Positions 18,430 to 27,023 are shown, numbered from the stretch's first letter. The stretch: DNA of 64,000 bases from Clostridium sp. BNL1100 (GCF_000244875.1 NC_016791.1:3415001-3479000); one strand, 5' to 3'. Translations and numbers: made by a program. Notes: a model not told the origin generated them from the letters alone.

Positions 18430-19455
18430 TTAGAAAGATCCACCGTCAATTTTTCCGATTGTCAGTGTATATCCGTTTTCATCGTCGAATATTATTGAAT
18501 CATTATCAATATTTACACTAACTCCATTGATGTCTACGTTTATTCCATGGTAAGGCTTTACAGACACGGAATCTTCATTTACTTCCACACCGTTTCCGGC
18601 ACCGACATCAATGGTTATAGTATCCAGCGAACCGCCTCCAACAAGACCTTTCCCGGCTTCGACTGTCTGGTTTGCACCTCCGGTTACAACCCATTGGTTT
18701 GACAAATTATATGTATAATTCTTGTTTTGATCTTCTACATACACGGCCCAACCTGTTGAAGGTACATAGAAATCCCAAGAGAAGCCGTTCCAATCAGCAA
18801 TCTGGCCTTCTTTTCCACTAAATAACCCTTCTGCTTCAGCAGAAATAATATATCTGTCGTGAATTTGTGGATTCGCAGGTACAGTCCTGACATTTAATGA
18901 TTTGACACTATCCTGCCAGTCTAGGCCCTTTATTGCATTAAAAATTTCAGTTTTAATTTTTTGAGCAGACCAAAGGTCAGTAGTAGCAAACCCTGAATCA
19001 TTTATTTTTCTGTGTATTTCAGGATTGTCTATGTGCTCCTTTATTTCTGCTGCAGTTTTTACATTCTTACCATCAGAAACCTTGTTCACATGACCTTCCG
19101 TAAGATCCTCAGCCCTGACTTTTTTATAGTTTATACCGTCTTTAATATCATCCAGCGTACCTTTTAGTTCCCCAACAGAATAGTTATTAATCTTATACCA
19201 TGTCGAACCGTCATCATAATAAAGAGTGCCTCTGTCGTCTCCCGAAATCACAAAATAGAATCTTCCACTGGTTGATGGTTCTGGACGGTTAGCAAGTGTA
19301 CCTTTCATTGCAGCGCCCACTAAAAAATTCAGAGTACCATCACCTACATAGACCTCTTTGGTATCCGTACAGAAACCAAGTTCACCAAGCTCCAATGCAC
19401 CATAATTGATCAGTTCGCTTTTGGTACCTTTTCTAATAATAATTTTTTGAGTCAT
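18430..19455 (-). CDS. Mtd_N-like fibre/surface protein
   Basis: This 341-residue protein starts at the ATG at 19455, directly after AGGAGG; an upstream start would add 11 residues without support. Residues 1-40 are an Mtd_N-like motif: KIIIRKGTKSEL, then GELGFCTDTKEVYVGDG. The middle resembles phage tail-fibre proteins: GTLANRPEPSTSGRFYFVISGD, a DGSTWYKIN region, and a segment around SAQKIKTEIFNAIKGLDWQD. The C-terminus is a beta-rich repeat region (VEAGKGLVGGGSLD, VNEDSVSVKPYHG). There are no other phage genes nearby. It probably forms an extended trimeric fibre (inference). It has no signal peptide, so export is unexplained. Confidence 0.7.
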   Translation of the reverse strand: MTQKIIIRKGTKSELINYGALELGELGFCTDTKEVYVGDGTLNFLVGAAMKGTLANRPEPSTSGRFYFVISGDDRGTLYYDDGSTWYKINNYSVGELKGTLDDIKDGINYKKVRAEDLTEGHVNKVSDGKNVKTAAEIKEHIDNPEIHRKINDSGFATTDLWSAQKIKTEIFNAIKGLDWQDSVKSLNVRTVPANPQIHDRYIISAEAEGLFSGKEGQIADWNGFSWDFYVPSTGWAVYVEDQNKNYTYNLSNQWVVTGGANQTVEAGKGLVGGGSLDTITIDVGAGNGVEVNEDSVSVKPYHGINVDINGVSVNIDNDSIIFDDENGYTLTIGKIDGGSF

Positions 19456-19576
19456 TGAAATACCTCCTAGTTTTTTGATTTTACTCACATTATTAAAAGT
19501 AATATGAATGCCTTATATTACAACCTATTTTTTACATATTTAGGTTCAATTAGTACCCAAGTTACATCCAGCAACT

Positions 19577-19626
19577 AAAAAAAGAGTATCGCTCCTACGA
19601 AAACGTAGTTTTACGACACTCTTTTT
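19577..19626. terminator. Bidirectional terminator between the Mtd_N genes and tag
   Basis: AAAAAGAGT pairs with ACTCTTTTT around an inner hairpin (CTACG / CGTAG). A- and T-runs flank both sides. It lies downstream of the minus-strand tag gene end at 19700. Confidence 0.75.
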
Positions 19627-19699
19627 AGAATATACCGCTTACACGGCTACCTTCTGCTCGTCAATTAATTGCTTATACTTTAGTTTTTATGGGATTATT

Positions 19700-20260
19700 T
19701 TATCTGTTTATTGTATGATACGGACATGATCTTATATGATCATCCACCATACCGATTGCCTGCATAAATGAATATATTATAACAGGACCAACAAATTTGA
19801 AGTGTCTCTTCTTCAAATCCTTGCTTATTTCTTCTGACATGGGAGTTTTTGCAGGAATTTGTTCATCGGATTCCGAAATATTTATCTGAGGGCGATAATC
19901 AACGTAACGCCACAGGTAATCTGAAAAACTTACAAACTCTGTTTGTATTTTAAGTACTGCTAAGGCATTGCTTCTGACAGACCTTAATTTCAAGGGGCTT
20001 TTAATAACATTATATTCATTTTTGATATTTTCCAGTTCTTCATCGCTCAGCGTTGAACAATACCGGATATCGAAATTCCTAAAAGCTTTTTTATATTCTT
20101 CTCTTTTCGATAGTACGATACTCCAGGATAATCCGCTTTGAGCCCCTTCCAAAGTAAGCATTTCAAATATATATGAATCATCATAACTTGGTCTGCACCA
20201 TTCGTTATCGTGATATTGTTTCATAATAGGATTATTGCCGGGCCATAAACAAGCACTCAT
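19700..20260 (-). CDS. tag: DNA-3-methyladenine glycosylase I
   Basis: This 186-residue base-excision repair enzyme removes 3-methyladenine from alkylated DNA. The family's zinc ligands are visible: Cys4 near the N-terminus, the His in YHDNEW, and the His and Cys in DDHIRSCPYH at the end. The core FEMLTLEGAQSGLSW and the helix GPVIIYSFMQAIG fit Tag. The length matches the family. It is second in a short unit, 34 bases after the MBL-fold gene. Confidence 0.95.
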   Translation of the reverse strand: MSACLWPGNNPIMKQYHDNEWCRPSYDDSYIFEMLTLEGAQSGLSWSIVLSKREEYKKAFRNFDIRYCSTLSDEELENIKNEYNVIKSPLKLRSVRSNALAVLKIQTEFVSFSDYLWRYVDYRPQINISESDEQIPAKTPMSEEISKDLKKRHFKFVGPVIIYSFMQAIGMVDDHIRSCPYHTINR

Positions 20261-20294
20261 AGAAAACCCTTTCTTTTCATAGTTTAATTTTTAT

Positions 20295-20930
20295 CTATAA
20301 ATAATCCAGTGCCACAACTTTCGGATATTCGGATAAATTATCTGCATTTATTGTAATCTCATTACCAGGGTACCTTTTACCGTCCATTTTTTCCAGAAAA
20401 CTTTCCGGCTCTGCCAATTCAAAAGTCAGATGATCTGTCTTATAGTGCATTGGAATTGAAATCTTGGGATTAATTGATTTAATAACTTCTATTGCCGTAT
20501 CTCCGTCAATTGTGTATACGCCACCTATCGGAAGTAAAAGCACATCTACCTTTCCGATTTCCTTAAGCTGTTCTTCAGATAAAACATGTCCCAAATCTCC
20601 CAAATGACAAATAGTCATACCATCAATGGAATAAATGAATACTATATTTTTACCCCTTTTTGTACCACCCAATTCATCATGAAAAGTTGATATTCCTTTT
20701 ATACCTATATCTCCGTGGGTAAAATCACCTGCATCTTTTATATGCTTAAAACCGCCCTTCACCGCCCCAACATTGTCATGGTCATAATGATTATGACTTA
20801 CTGTTACAATCTCTGCCTCTGTATGCGGAAGAGGATAACCCACCTTTTCATCAAAAGGGTCTGTCAATATCCTTGTACCATTATCCGAAGTTATAAGAAA
20901 ACACGAATGTCCAAACCATTTAATCTTCAT
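20295..20930 (-). CDS. MBL-fold hydrolase, UlaG/UPF0173-like
   Basis: This 211-residue cytoplasmic metallo-hydrolase begins MKIKWFGHSCFLI. It carries the metal motif VSHNHYDHDNVG (residues ~43-54), CHLGDLGH (~108) and IPMHYKTD (~160). It is the L-ascorbate-6-phosphate-lactonase-like/UPF0173 branch, whose members are mostly uncharacterised. It is transcribed ahead of tag; a role in DNA repair is not implied by sequence. A GAGG ribosome site precedes the ATG. Confidence 0.88.
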   Translation of the reverse strand: MKIKWFGHSCFLITSDNGTRILTDPFDEKVGYPLPHTEAEIVTVSHNHYDHDNVGAVKGGFKHIKDAGDFTHGDIGIKGISTFHDELGGTKRGKNIVFIYSIDGMTICHLGDLGHVLSEEQLKEIGKVDVLLLPIGGVYTIDGDTAIEVIKSINPKISIPMHYKTDHLTFELAEPESFLEKMDGKRYPGNEITINADNLSEYPKVVALDYL

Positions 20931-21003
20931 ATTTATCCTCCTATTTAAACTAAGTTTTATACATATTTTACTATAAATTCACCAGAGTTTAAATAAAATT
21001 GGA

Positions 21004-21044
21004 AAAGACCTCCTTCATATGATTACATACGATAAGAGGTCTTT
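21004..21044. terminator. Terminator after the PPC-like repeat gene
   Basis: A 9-bp perfect stem (AAAGACCTC / GAGGTCTTT) lies 15 bases beyond the minus-strand stop at 21060. Confidence 0.72.
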
Positions 21045-21059
21045 ATTTAACATTTATTA

Positions 21060-21887
21060 TTAATAAGTAAATACAGAAGCTTGATAGTTATAATAAGATG
21101 CACTATCTCCCGCTACAGCAAACAGGTATTCATGATTGGCTACACCTGTGAAGTTGTAATATTCAGATTTATCTTTTATTGCCAGATTTCCTTGTCTTAT
21201 AACCTCACCAGTGGTCATATCCCATATGTATGTATAATAGGTTACAGTATTTGATATCTGTGGTATGAATACTAACCTAAGATTACCGGTTGTAGTACAC
21301 TTAAACGTAAAATAATCAACATCGTCTCCAGAACTTAATTTTCCTCGGAAAGGTATACCCATTTGAACTATGTTTGCTTCTTCAGGTGTGTTGTTAGGTT
21401 CAGACTCCAAATTCTGAATTGCTACTCTAGTAGGAGTTGCATTTAATGCAGCTTGGTAATATGTATCAGATTCCTTGTCTCCGGTTACAAGGAACTGATA
21501 TTCGTGATTGGTCTCACCTGTAAATTCGATATTTTCTGTTAGGCCTATGTTTGTTAAATATCCTGCTCTTATAGTTTTCCCACTAGTTATATCCCACAAA
21601 TATAAATAATAATTTACAGTATTTGATGTCTGTGGAATGAATACTAACTTTATTTTACTAGGTTCAGTACATGTATAACTATAAAAATCAGTATCACTTC
21701 CAGAACTTAACTTACCAAGGAAAGGACTACCTGCTTTAATTATGTTTGCATTTTCTGCGGAATCATTGGGTTCAATCTCAAAGTTGCCGATTGCAGTGCT
21801 TGCAAATGCCGGTTGTATAATTAAAGTAAGTGTCAAGCACAAAATAGTACATATAGTTATTAACTTTATTTGTTTTTTGCTAATCAT
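21060..21887 (-). CDS. Secreted protein with two tandem PPC-like beta domains
   Basis: This 275-residue exported protein has a signal peptide (residues 1-29, ending IIQPAFAS). The rest is two ~115-residue copies of one domain. Copy one runs IEPNDSAENANIIKAGSPF, GKLSSGSDTDFYSY, TSNTVNYYLYLWD. Copy two runs SEPNNTPEEANIVQMGIPF, GKLSSGDDVDYFTF, ISNTVTYYTYIWD. The E-P-N-D/N opening and D-x-D-x-Y/F strand are hallmarks of bacterial pre-peptidase C-terminal (PPC) domains, which bind carbohydrate or calcium. No catalytic domain is attached, so it is a free-standing binding protein. It has its own terminator. Confidence 0.82.
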   Translation of the reverse strand: MISKKQIKLITICTILCLTLTLIIQPAFASTAIGNFEIEPNDSAENANIIKAGSPFLGKLSSGSDTDFYSYTCTEPSKIKLVFIPQTSNTVNYYLYLWDITSGKTIRAGYLTNIGLTENIEFTGETNHEYQFLVTGDKESDTYYQAALNATPTRVAIQNLESEPNNTPEEANIVQMGIPFRGKLSSGDDVDYFTFKCTTTGNLRLVFIPQISNTVTYYTYIWDMTTGEVIRQGNLAIKDKSEYYNFTGVANHEYLFAVAGDSASYYNYQASVFTY

Positions 21888-22106
21888 ATATTCTCCTCTT
21901 ATACTTTTTTAATTATGTATCACTTTGTACAAAATGTTAAACATATATCAAATGTTAGATTACCAGTAAACCCCAGTCAATTAACATTTATCGGAAAAAA
22001 TTAAAATATCCCCCAATATACATGAATATGCAACTATTATCTCTGTTTTAGTAACTTATAAAAATTAATAAATATTTCCCAGGATATTAATAGATTATTA
22101 CTCTCC

Positions 22107-22127
22107 AAATGATAATTGTTATCATTT
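22107..22127 (+). promoter_or_regulatory. Fur box of the iron ABC importer operon
   Basis: A 21-bp inverted repeat, AAATGATAA and TTATCATTT around TTG, contains TGATAAT-like half-sites of the Fur consensus. It lies immediately upstream of the -35 element, so Fur-Fe(II) should repress the operon. Confidence 0.82.
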
Positions 22128-22130
22128 AGC

Positions 22131-22183
22131 TTGACTTTTTTAAATAGCATATGCTATATTTTATAAAGTTAGCACATGCTAAC
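22131..22183 (+). promoter_or_regulatory. Promoter with two TAGCA/TGCTA palindromes
   Basis: TTGACT (22131) and TATATT (22155) form an 18-spaced promoter. A 14-bp perfect palindrome, ATAGCATATGCTAT (22144-22157), overlaps the -10. A second, GTTAGCA-CA-TGCTAAC (22168-22183), covers the probable start point. The centres are 25 bases apart. These do not look like Fur sites and suggest a second regulator. Confidence 0.55.
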
Positions 22184-22229
22184 CATATTTGAGCCAAATC
22201 AAAATAGTAAATTGAAGGAGGTGTTTTTA

Positions 22230-23300
22230 ATAAAGAACAAACAATTATTTGAGATAAAGGGAATCTATTTCACCGCAGTAGTTACCTTGCTTGCTGCCAT
22301 CATTTTCTCCCTGTGTTTCTCGGCATCGGTAGGCCAAGCAGATGTTCCTCTGAAACAAACTTTCAATATTCTGGTTAACAAAATTACAGGCGGTGCTTTC
22401 GGTTCTCTTGAAAATATACCAAAAGCCTTTGTTAACATTGTCTGGCAGGTCAGAATTCCAAGAATTCTTTTTGCTGTTTTCATTGGAACAGCTCTTGCGG
22501 TAAGCGGTGCCGTTATGCAAGCTCTGGTACAGAACCCTCTTGCCGACCCGTACATATTAGGTATTTCGTCCGGTTCCTCTTTAGGAGCCACATTTGCTAT
22601 TTTAATTGGCTTCGGTGGAGGGACAATTTTTTCACAGTTTGGTTTGACATTTGGTGCCTTTTTAGGTGCAGTGCTTGCCTCTATGGCAGTTTTATTGCTA
22701 TCAAGTGTGGGGGGTCGGATGACATCAATGAAGCTGGTGTTGTCAGGTTCGGTTATTAGTGCCTTATTCAGTTCATTCTCAAGCATTATTGTTTATTTTT
22801 CCAATAATGCGGAAGGTATGAAAAACGTTACCTTTTGGGCTATGGGAAGTCTCGCTTCATCAGGCTGGAGTAAGATACCTGTTCTAGCCCTTGTTGTAAG
22901 CATCGTAACCGTATTTTTTCTATTTCAGCATAGGATACTCAATACCATGCTTTTAGGTGATGAGGCTGCAACGACACTAGGTATCCCTCTTTCAAAGTAC
23001 AGAAGATTTTATATGCTGCTTACTTCTCTGTTAACAGGAGTTGTTGTTGCTTACTCCGGAATGATAGGCTTTATTGGTCTTATTATACCTCATATTGTCA
23101 GAGGCTTTATCGGTTCTGACCACAAACGTATGCTACCTATGACTGCATTAATAGGCTCTCTGTTTTTAATCTGGGCAGATGTGTTCTCCAGAATAATTGT
23201 AGAAAATGTTGAGCTGCCAATCGGTATTATTACCTCCATCATAGGAGCACCAATGTTTATCTATATTATTGTAAAAAAAGGATATAATTTTGGAGGATAG
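22230..23300 (+). CDS. FecCD-family iron-complex ABC permease
   Basis: This membrane permease of the FecCD/BtuC type has about ten hydrophobic helices. Family motifs include RIPRILFAVFIGTALAVSG, QALVQNPLADPYILGIS, GGRMTSMKLVLSG and, near the C-terminus, GFIGLIIPHIVRGF, which contacts the ATPase. It carries ferric siderophore or haem across the membrane. The start is unusual. The frame is open from ATG 22176, but that codon lies in the operator palindrome and has no ribosome site. A strong AGGAGG (22216-22221) is followed 8 bases later by an in-frame ATA at 22230, with no ATG/GTG/TTG at proper spacing. I chose 22230, so the exact start is uncertain. The gene ends one base before the ATPase start. 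Confidence 0.82.
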   Translation: MKNKQLFEIKGIYFTAVVTLLAAIIFSLCFSASVGQADVPLKQTFNILVNKITGGAFGSLENIPKAFVNIVWQVRIPRILFAVFIGTALAVSGAVMQALVQNPLADPYILGISSGSSLGATFAILIGFGGGTIFSQFGLTFGAFLGAVLASMAVLLLSSVGGRMTSMKLVLSGSVISALFSSFSSIIVYFSNNAEGMKNVTFWAMGSLASSGWSKIPVLALVVSIVTVFFLFQHRILNTMLLGDEAATTLGIPLSKYRRFYMLLTSLLTGVVVAYSGMIGFIGLIIPHIVRGFIGSDHKRMLPMTALIGSLFLIWADVFSRIIVENVELPIGIITSIIGAPMFIYIIVKKGYNFGG

Positions 23301-23301
23301 T

Positions 23302-24063
23302 ATGGAACTTAACGTTAAAAATCTTAATGTATCAATTAATAAGAAAGAAATTGTAAAAGATGTTTCACTGAGGGTAAAAAACAAGCAATTTGTGGGGATT
23401 ATCGGTGCAAACGGCTGCGGTAAATCCACCATGCTTAAAAGTATCTACAAAAGTCTGAAACCCCAAGGAGGTTCAGTGTTTTTAGATAATGTTGATTTGC
23501 TGAACACCCCCCCAAAAAAAGTATCTCAGAAAATGAGTGTTGTAGGCCAGTTCAATGAAATTAGCTTTGACCTGACTGTTTTTCAAATGGTTATGCTTGG
23601 ACGAACCCCTCACAAAAAGCTTTTGGACTCCGATACCAAAGAGGATCTGGACATTGTCCATCAGGCAATACAAAAAACCAATCTGACAGAATATGTGAAC
23701 AGAAGCTATTTAACACTATCGGGCGGAGAGAAACAGCGTGTTATTCTTGCCCGGGCAATTGCACAGCAGCCTTCTTTTTTAGTATTAGATGAACCTACCA
23801 ATCATCTTGATATACGTTATCAACTGGAAGTACTCCACTGTGTTAGAAATTTGAATATTGGTGTACTTGCTGCATTGCATGACTTGCAGATGTCAGCGGA
23901 ATATTGTGATTATATTTATGCCATGAAAAAAGGCAAGATAATTGCACATGGAAAACCCAAAGAGCTTTTTACAGAAGAACTTGTAGCGGATTTATATTAT
24001 GTTAAGTGCAAGATTTATGAGAACCCGGTTTCAAAAAATTTAAGCTTTGTATATCAAATTTAA
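23302..24063 (+). CDS. Iron-complex ABC transporter ATPase
   Basis: This 253-residue FepC/FhuC-type ATPase has Walker A GANGCGKSTM (residues ~33-42), signature LSGGEKQRVILARA, Walker B FLVLDEPTNHLD and a switch His in LAALHDLQ. The ATG at 23302 follows GGAGG with 5-base spacing; a TTG four codons earlier is less likely. It energises the FecCD permease encoded directly upstream, and the binding lipoprotein follows 11 bases later. Confidence 0.93.
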   Translation: MELNVKNLNVSINKKEIVKDVSLRVKNKQFVGIIGANGCGKSTMLKSIYKSLKPQGGSVFLDNVDLLNTPPKKVSQKMSVVGQFNEISFDLTVFQMVMLGRTPHKKLLDSDTKEDLDIVHQAIQKTNLTEYVNRSYLTLSGGEKQRVILARAIAQQPSFLVLDEPTNHLDIRYQLEVLHCVRNLNIGVLAALHDLQMSAEYCDYIYAMKKGKIIAHGKPKELFTEELVADLYYVKCKIYENPVSKNLSFVYQI

Positions 24064-24074
24064 GGAGAATCTTT

Positions 24075-25127
24075 ATGAAGAAAATAACAACACTTTTTAC
24101 AGCAATAATAATGACATTAACCTTTTTTCTGACAGGCTGTGGAACTGAACCTGCTGCACAAAATTCGGCTTCAACCGCTGATTCTAAAGAAACAACCACT
24201 TCTTACCCCCTGATTGTTAAAAACTATACTAAGGCAGAAGGAGGTACTGAATGGCTGGAAAAAGATATCACATTTGAGAAGGCACCCGAAAGAATAGTAG
24301 CTACAACACGTACCGCCGCTGAGTTTTTAATTCATCTTGGTCTGACGGATAAAATTGTTGGTGTGGGCGGTGTTTTCGGTATACCTGATAAATCTGTATC
24401 GGAAGAATTCAATAAGCTTACCAATCTTGGCAAGTCATATATCAGCAAAGAGGTTGCAATGAGTGTAAACCCTGACTTTATTTTCGGAAGGGGCGGACTT
24501 TTTGACAATGCAGACTGGGGTGTGGGAACCGTTGACGCTTTGAATGAAATGGGTATAAATACATATGTAATGGAATCTTCCATAACCGGAGGTACATTCG
24601 AGTCCATATACAAGGACATTGAAATGATAGGTAAAATTTTCGGTGTTCAGGAAAAGGCACAGGAATTTGCTGATAAATTAAAGGCACGACAGAAAACGGT
24701 ACAGGATGCCCTGAAGGCTATAAAGCAGGATAAAACTTTTGCATACATACACTCAAGCGAACCTGAAAGTTTATCCATTTATGCTGCCTACAACGAAACC
24801 TTCTTTAATGACATGTTCCGAATGCTTAAACTCCAAAATGTATTTGAAAAAGAGCAAGGCGAAATCAGTGTTGAAGCCTTAATTGAGCAGAATCCCGATA
24901 TTCTTATGACATTGCACTGGGACACTGAAGGAGAAGCTGCAACTCAAAAGGATGAGAATGCCACCATTAATAATATTATAACAAACCCAAAGCTTGAAAG
25001 TTTAGATGCTGTTAAAAATAAGCAGGTGTTTGTAGCCAACTACAACCATTTATTTGGCTATAGCTATCAGAGTCTGGACGGTCTTGAAAAGCTTGCAAAA
25101 GAGCTTTACCCTGAGCTGTTCCAATAG
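24075..25127 (+). CDS. Iron-complex substrate-binding lipoprotein
   Basis: This 350-residue class III periplasmic-type binding protein has a lipobox LTGCG with the lipidated Cys22. The FepB/FhuD-like fold is recognised from APERIVATTRTAAEFLIHLGL, DKIVGVGGV, NPDFIFG and, near the end, KNKQVFVANY. It captures the ferric complex outside the cell for the FecCD permease. It is the last gene of the Fur-boxed operon and is followed by a strong terminator. The ligand (siderophore versus haem) cannot be decided from sequence. Confidence 0.9.
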   Translation: MKKITTLFTAIIMTLTFFLTGCGTEPAAQNSASTADSKETTTSYPLIVKNYTKAEGGTEWLEKDITFEKAPERIVATTRTAAEFLIHLGLTDKIVGVGGVFGIPDKSVSEEFNKLTNLGKSYISKEVAMSVNPDFIFGRGGLFDNADWGVGTVDALNEMGINTYVMESSITGGTFESIYKDIEMIGKIFGVQEKAQEFADKLKARQKTVQDALKAIKQDKTFAYIHSSEPESLSIYAAYNETFFNDMFRMLKLQNVFEKEQGEISVEALIEQNPDILMTLHWDTEGEAATQKDENATINNIITNPKLESLDAVKNKQVFVANYNHLFGYSYQSLDGLEKLAKELYPELFQ

Positions 25128-25137
25128 TAGTTCTTCA

Positions 25138-25195
25138 AAAATGGGGCTGCTGCAAAACAGAAAGTTTTTCTGTTTTGCAATAGTCTCATTTTTGT
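25138..25195. terminator. Convergent bidirectional terminator (iron operon / rfbB)
   Basis: A long hairpin with the core stem TGCAAAACAGAAA / TTTCTGTTTTGCA and flanking AAAATG / CATTTT arms lies between two convergent genes. The rfbB stop codon falls within its right arm. Confidence 0.85.
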
Positions 25196-26196
25196 TTATT
25201 AAGGACTTTATCCAACCATTTTTTATTATCCAAATACCACTGTATGGTTTTTTTGAGTCCTTTATCGAAATCAACCGATGGATTCCACCCCAACTTTTCC
25301 CGGATTTTTTTAGTACCGATGCTGTAACACAGGTCTGATGCCTTTCTGTCCTGTACATGCTGAATCATATCTTCACGAACTTCGCCTTTTATATAAGTTA
25401 AAATCTTATCTACCACAAACCGGTTATGATCTTTTTTCTCTGTAGCTATATTGTAAACTTCACCGGGTTCACCCTTATGTAAAACCAGGTCTATTGCCCT
25501 GCAATTGTCTTCAACATATAACCAGTCCCTCTGCTGCATCCCATCACCATATACCGGAAGTTTGCGATTCTCCATTGTATTATGTATCATCACCGGAATC
25601 AGCTTCTCCGGGTATTGATACGGGCCGTAATTGTTTGAGCTTCGAGTAATATTGACAGGAAGCCTGTATGCATCCCAATAGCATTTTACATAGAATTCAG
25701 CAGCTGCCTTGCTGCAAGAATATGGATTATGAGGGTTCAAAGGAGCTTCTTCAGAACAACATACAGTACAGGAACCATATACCTCATCTGTGGATATTTG
25801 CAAAAACCTGACACCATTAATATATTCATTCTCCCTAATTTCCCAGGCTTTTTTGGCAACATCCATTAAGTTTACGGTTCCCGTTATATTGGTTTCGATA
25901 AATTCCATTGTGTTGGTCATGGAGCGGTCTACATGGCTTTCTGCTGCAAAATTGACTATATAGTCAATTTTATGTCTATTAAATATCTCTTCTATTTTCT
26001 CTTTATCACATATATCACAGCAATAAAACTTATAGTTTGTGTCATTAATTAAGGCTCCTGTTAAATTATCCGGGTTACCAGCGTAAGTGAGCTTGTCTAC
26101 ATTAATTATATAAATATCTTTGTGGTTTTTTAACATATACCTGATAAAATTAGAACCTATAAATCCTGCTCCGCCAGTTATTAAATAAGTTTTCAT
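25186..26196 (-). CDS. rfbB: dTDP-glucose 4,6-dehydratase
   Basis: This 336-residue extended short-chain dehydrogenase converts dTDP-glucose to dTDP-4-keto-6-deoxyglucose in rhamnose and deoxysugar synthesis. NAD binding is shown by TGGAGFIGSNFIRYML. The catalytic region is STDEVYGS, followed by the YSCSKAAAE Tyr-x3-Lys pair, and the substrate loop NNYGPYQYPEKLIP is conserved. A GGAG ribosome site precedes the ATG. It is solitary: rfbA, rfbC and rfbD are not in the window. A related 4,6-dehydratase specificity (for example CDP- or UDP-sugars) is less likely given the close RmlB pattern. Confidence 0.9.
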   Translation of the reverse strand: MKTYLITGGAGFIGSNFIRYMLKNHKDIYIINVDKLTYAGNPDNLTGALINDTNYKFYCCDICDKEKIEEIFNRHKIDYIVNFAAESHVDRSMTNTMEFIETNITGTVNLMDVAKKAWEIRENEYINGVRFLQISTDEVYGSCTVCCSEEAPLNPHNPYSCSKAAAEFYVKCYWDAYRLPVNITRSSNNYGPYQYPEKLIPVMIHNTMENRKLPVYGDGMQQRDWLYVEDNCRAIDLVLHKGEPGEVYNIATEKKDHNRFVVDKILTYIKGEVREDMIQHVQDRKASDLCYSIGTKKIREKLGWNPSVDFDKGLKKTIQWYLDNKKWLDKVLNKQK

Positions 26197-26411
26197 ACTA
26201 AATTCTCCTTTTACAATTATAATTTAGCATAAAGGTCTTTATATAGAAAGCAGATATTCATTAATCAACAGAAAAGCAACTATAAGTATAAAGTTGTCTT
26301 ACTGTTTTTAAACTTATATTTTTATAAAACATCCTTTAACCTTAATTAAATACAGACGGATAAAAGAAAATCCATATAAAAATATAGTACGAAAAATTGG
26401 GTGGAAGCTAT

Positions 26412-26956
26412 ATGGAAAAAGTGAGAGTGCTGCGAAACTTTTTGGGATGGCACAGTCATAGGCATTAACTAATGCTGGGAATGATATAGTTGCAACTATT
26501 AATGGAGAGAAAATTACTAAAAAAGGCTTTGACACATACAAAGTAATGATAAATAGTGAAAATAAGTTGTCAGATAAGGAAATATTGGACAAAATAGTTG
26601 AGAGCCACGTAGTTTATATGCAGGCTGTTAAGGAGGGATTTCACGTATCTGATCAACAGGTTGAAGCTGCTATAAAATCAGCTCAGGAAGCAATAAAGAT
26701 GGACAGTAAACAATATGAAGCATTTAAGGAATACCTTAGCGGGTTAAAAATTAGTGAGAATGAATACTGGGAAAGTGTTAAACCTGCTTATAAAAAGGCT
26801 TTGATACGCGGAGCTTATAACAATGCATTAAAGCAAAAGTTTAATAAGGCTAAGATAGAAAATAACAATGAGCATAATTCTAAATTCTCTGAATTTTATA
26901 AACAAAAAATAAAAGACTTAAAAAGTAAGACTAAAGCAGAGTCATTTTTAAAATAA
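26412..26956 (+). pseudogene. Decayed SurA-N (PrsA-like) secreted protein gene
   Basis: From 26474 the frame reads AGNDIVATINGEKITKKGF and on through a helical SurA_N-like chaperone domain to a stop at 26956. No start codon with a ribosome site opens this frame, and an amber codon sits at 26459. A plausible original start, ATG 26412 behind GGTGGAAG, reads MEKVRVLRNFLG in another frame, like the beginning of a signal sequence. It then runs into a stop at 26466-26468. The simplest reading is a frameshift or small deletion between ~26445 and 26475 that separated the signal peptide from the domain. No PPIase domain follows. An internal ATG at 26546 could make a 136-residue cytoplasmic fragment, but it lacks a ribosome site. 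Confidence 0.55.
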
Positions 26957-26962
26957 TATAAC

Positions 26963-27008
26963 AAAAAACCATGTATAAGGTGAGTAGCCCTATATACATG
27001 GTTTTTTC
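26963..27008. terminator. Bidirectional terminator ending the nucleoside operon
   Basis: A 14-bp stem (AAAAACCATGTATA / TATACATGGTTTTT) carries flanking A- and T-runs. It serves the minus-strand operon ending at 27024 and probably also the pseudogene on the plus strand. Confidence 0.85.
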
Positions 27009-27023
27009 TTAATTTACATTTTG

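Noticed and set aside
18228-19455. Diversity-generating retroelement, because of the Mtd_N-like domains
   Set aside because: No reverse transcriptase, no C-type-lectin variable region and no template/variable repeat pair are visible nearby.
22100-22235. Cobalamin riboswitch upstream of the FecCD/BtuC-type permease
   Set aside because: No B12-box-like sequence; the region is short and holds a Fur box, promoter and palindromes instead.
26314-26592. Minus-strand hydrophobic frame antisense to the SurA-N pseudogene
   Set aside because: It is the complement of the plus-strand coding frame, has no ribosome site, and its hydrophobic look follows from the AT-rich antisense codons.
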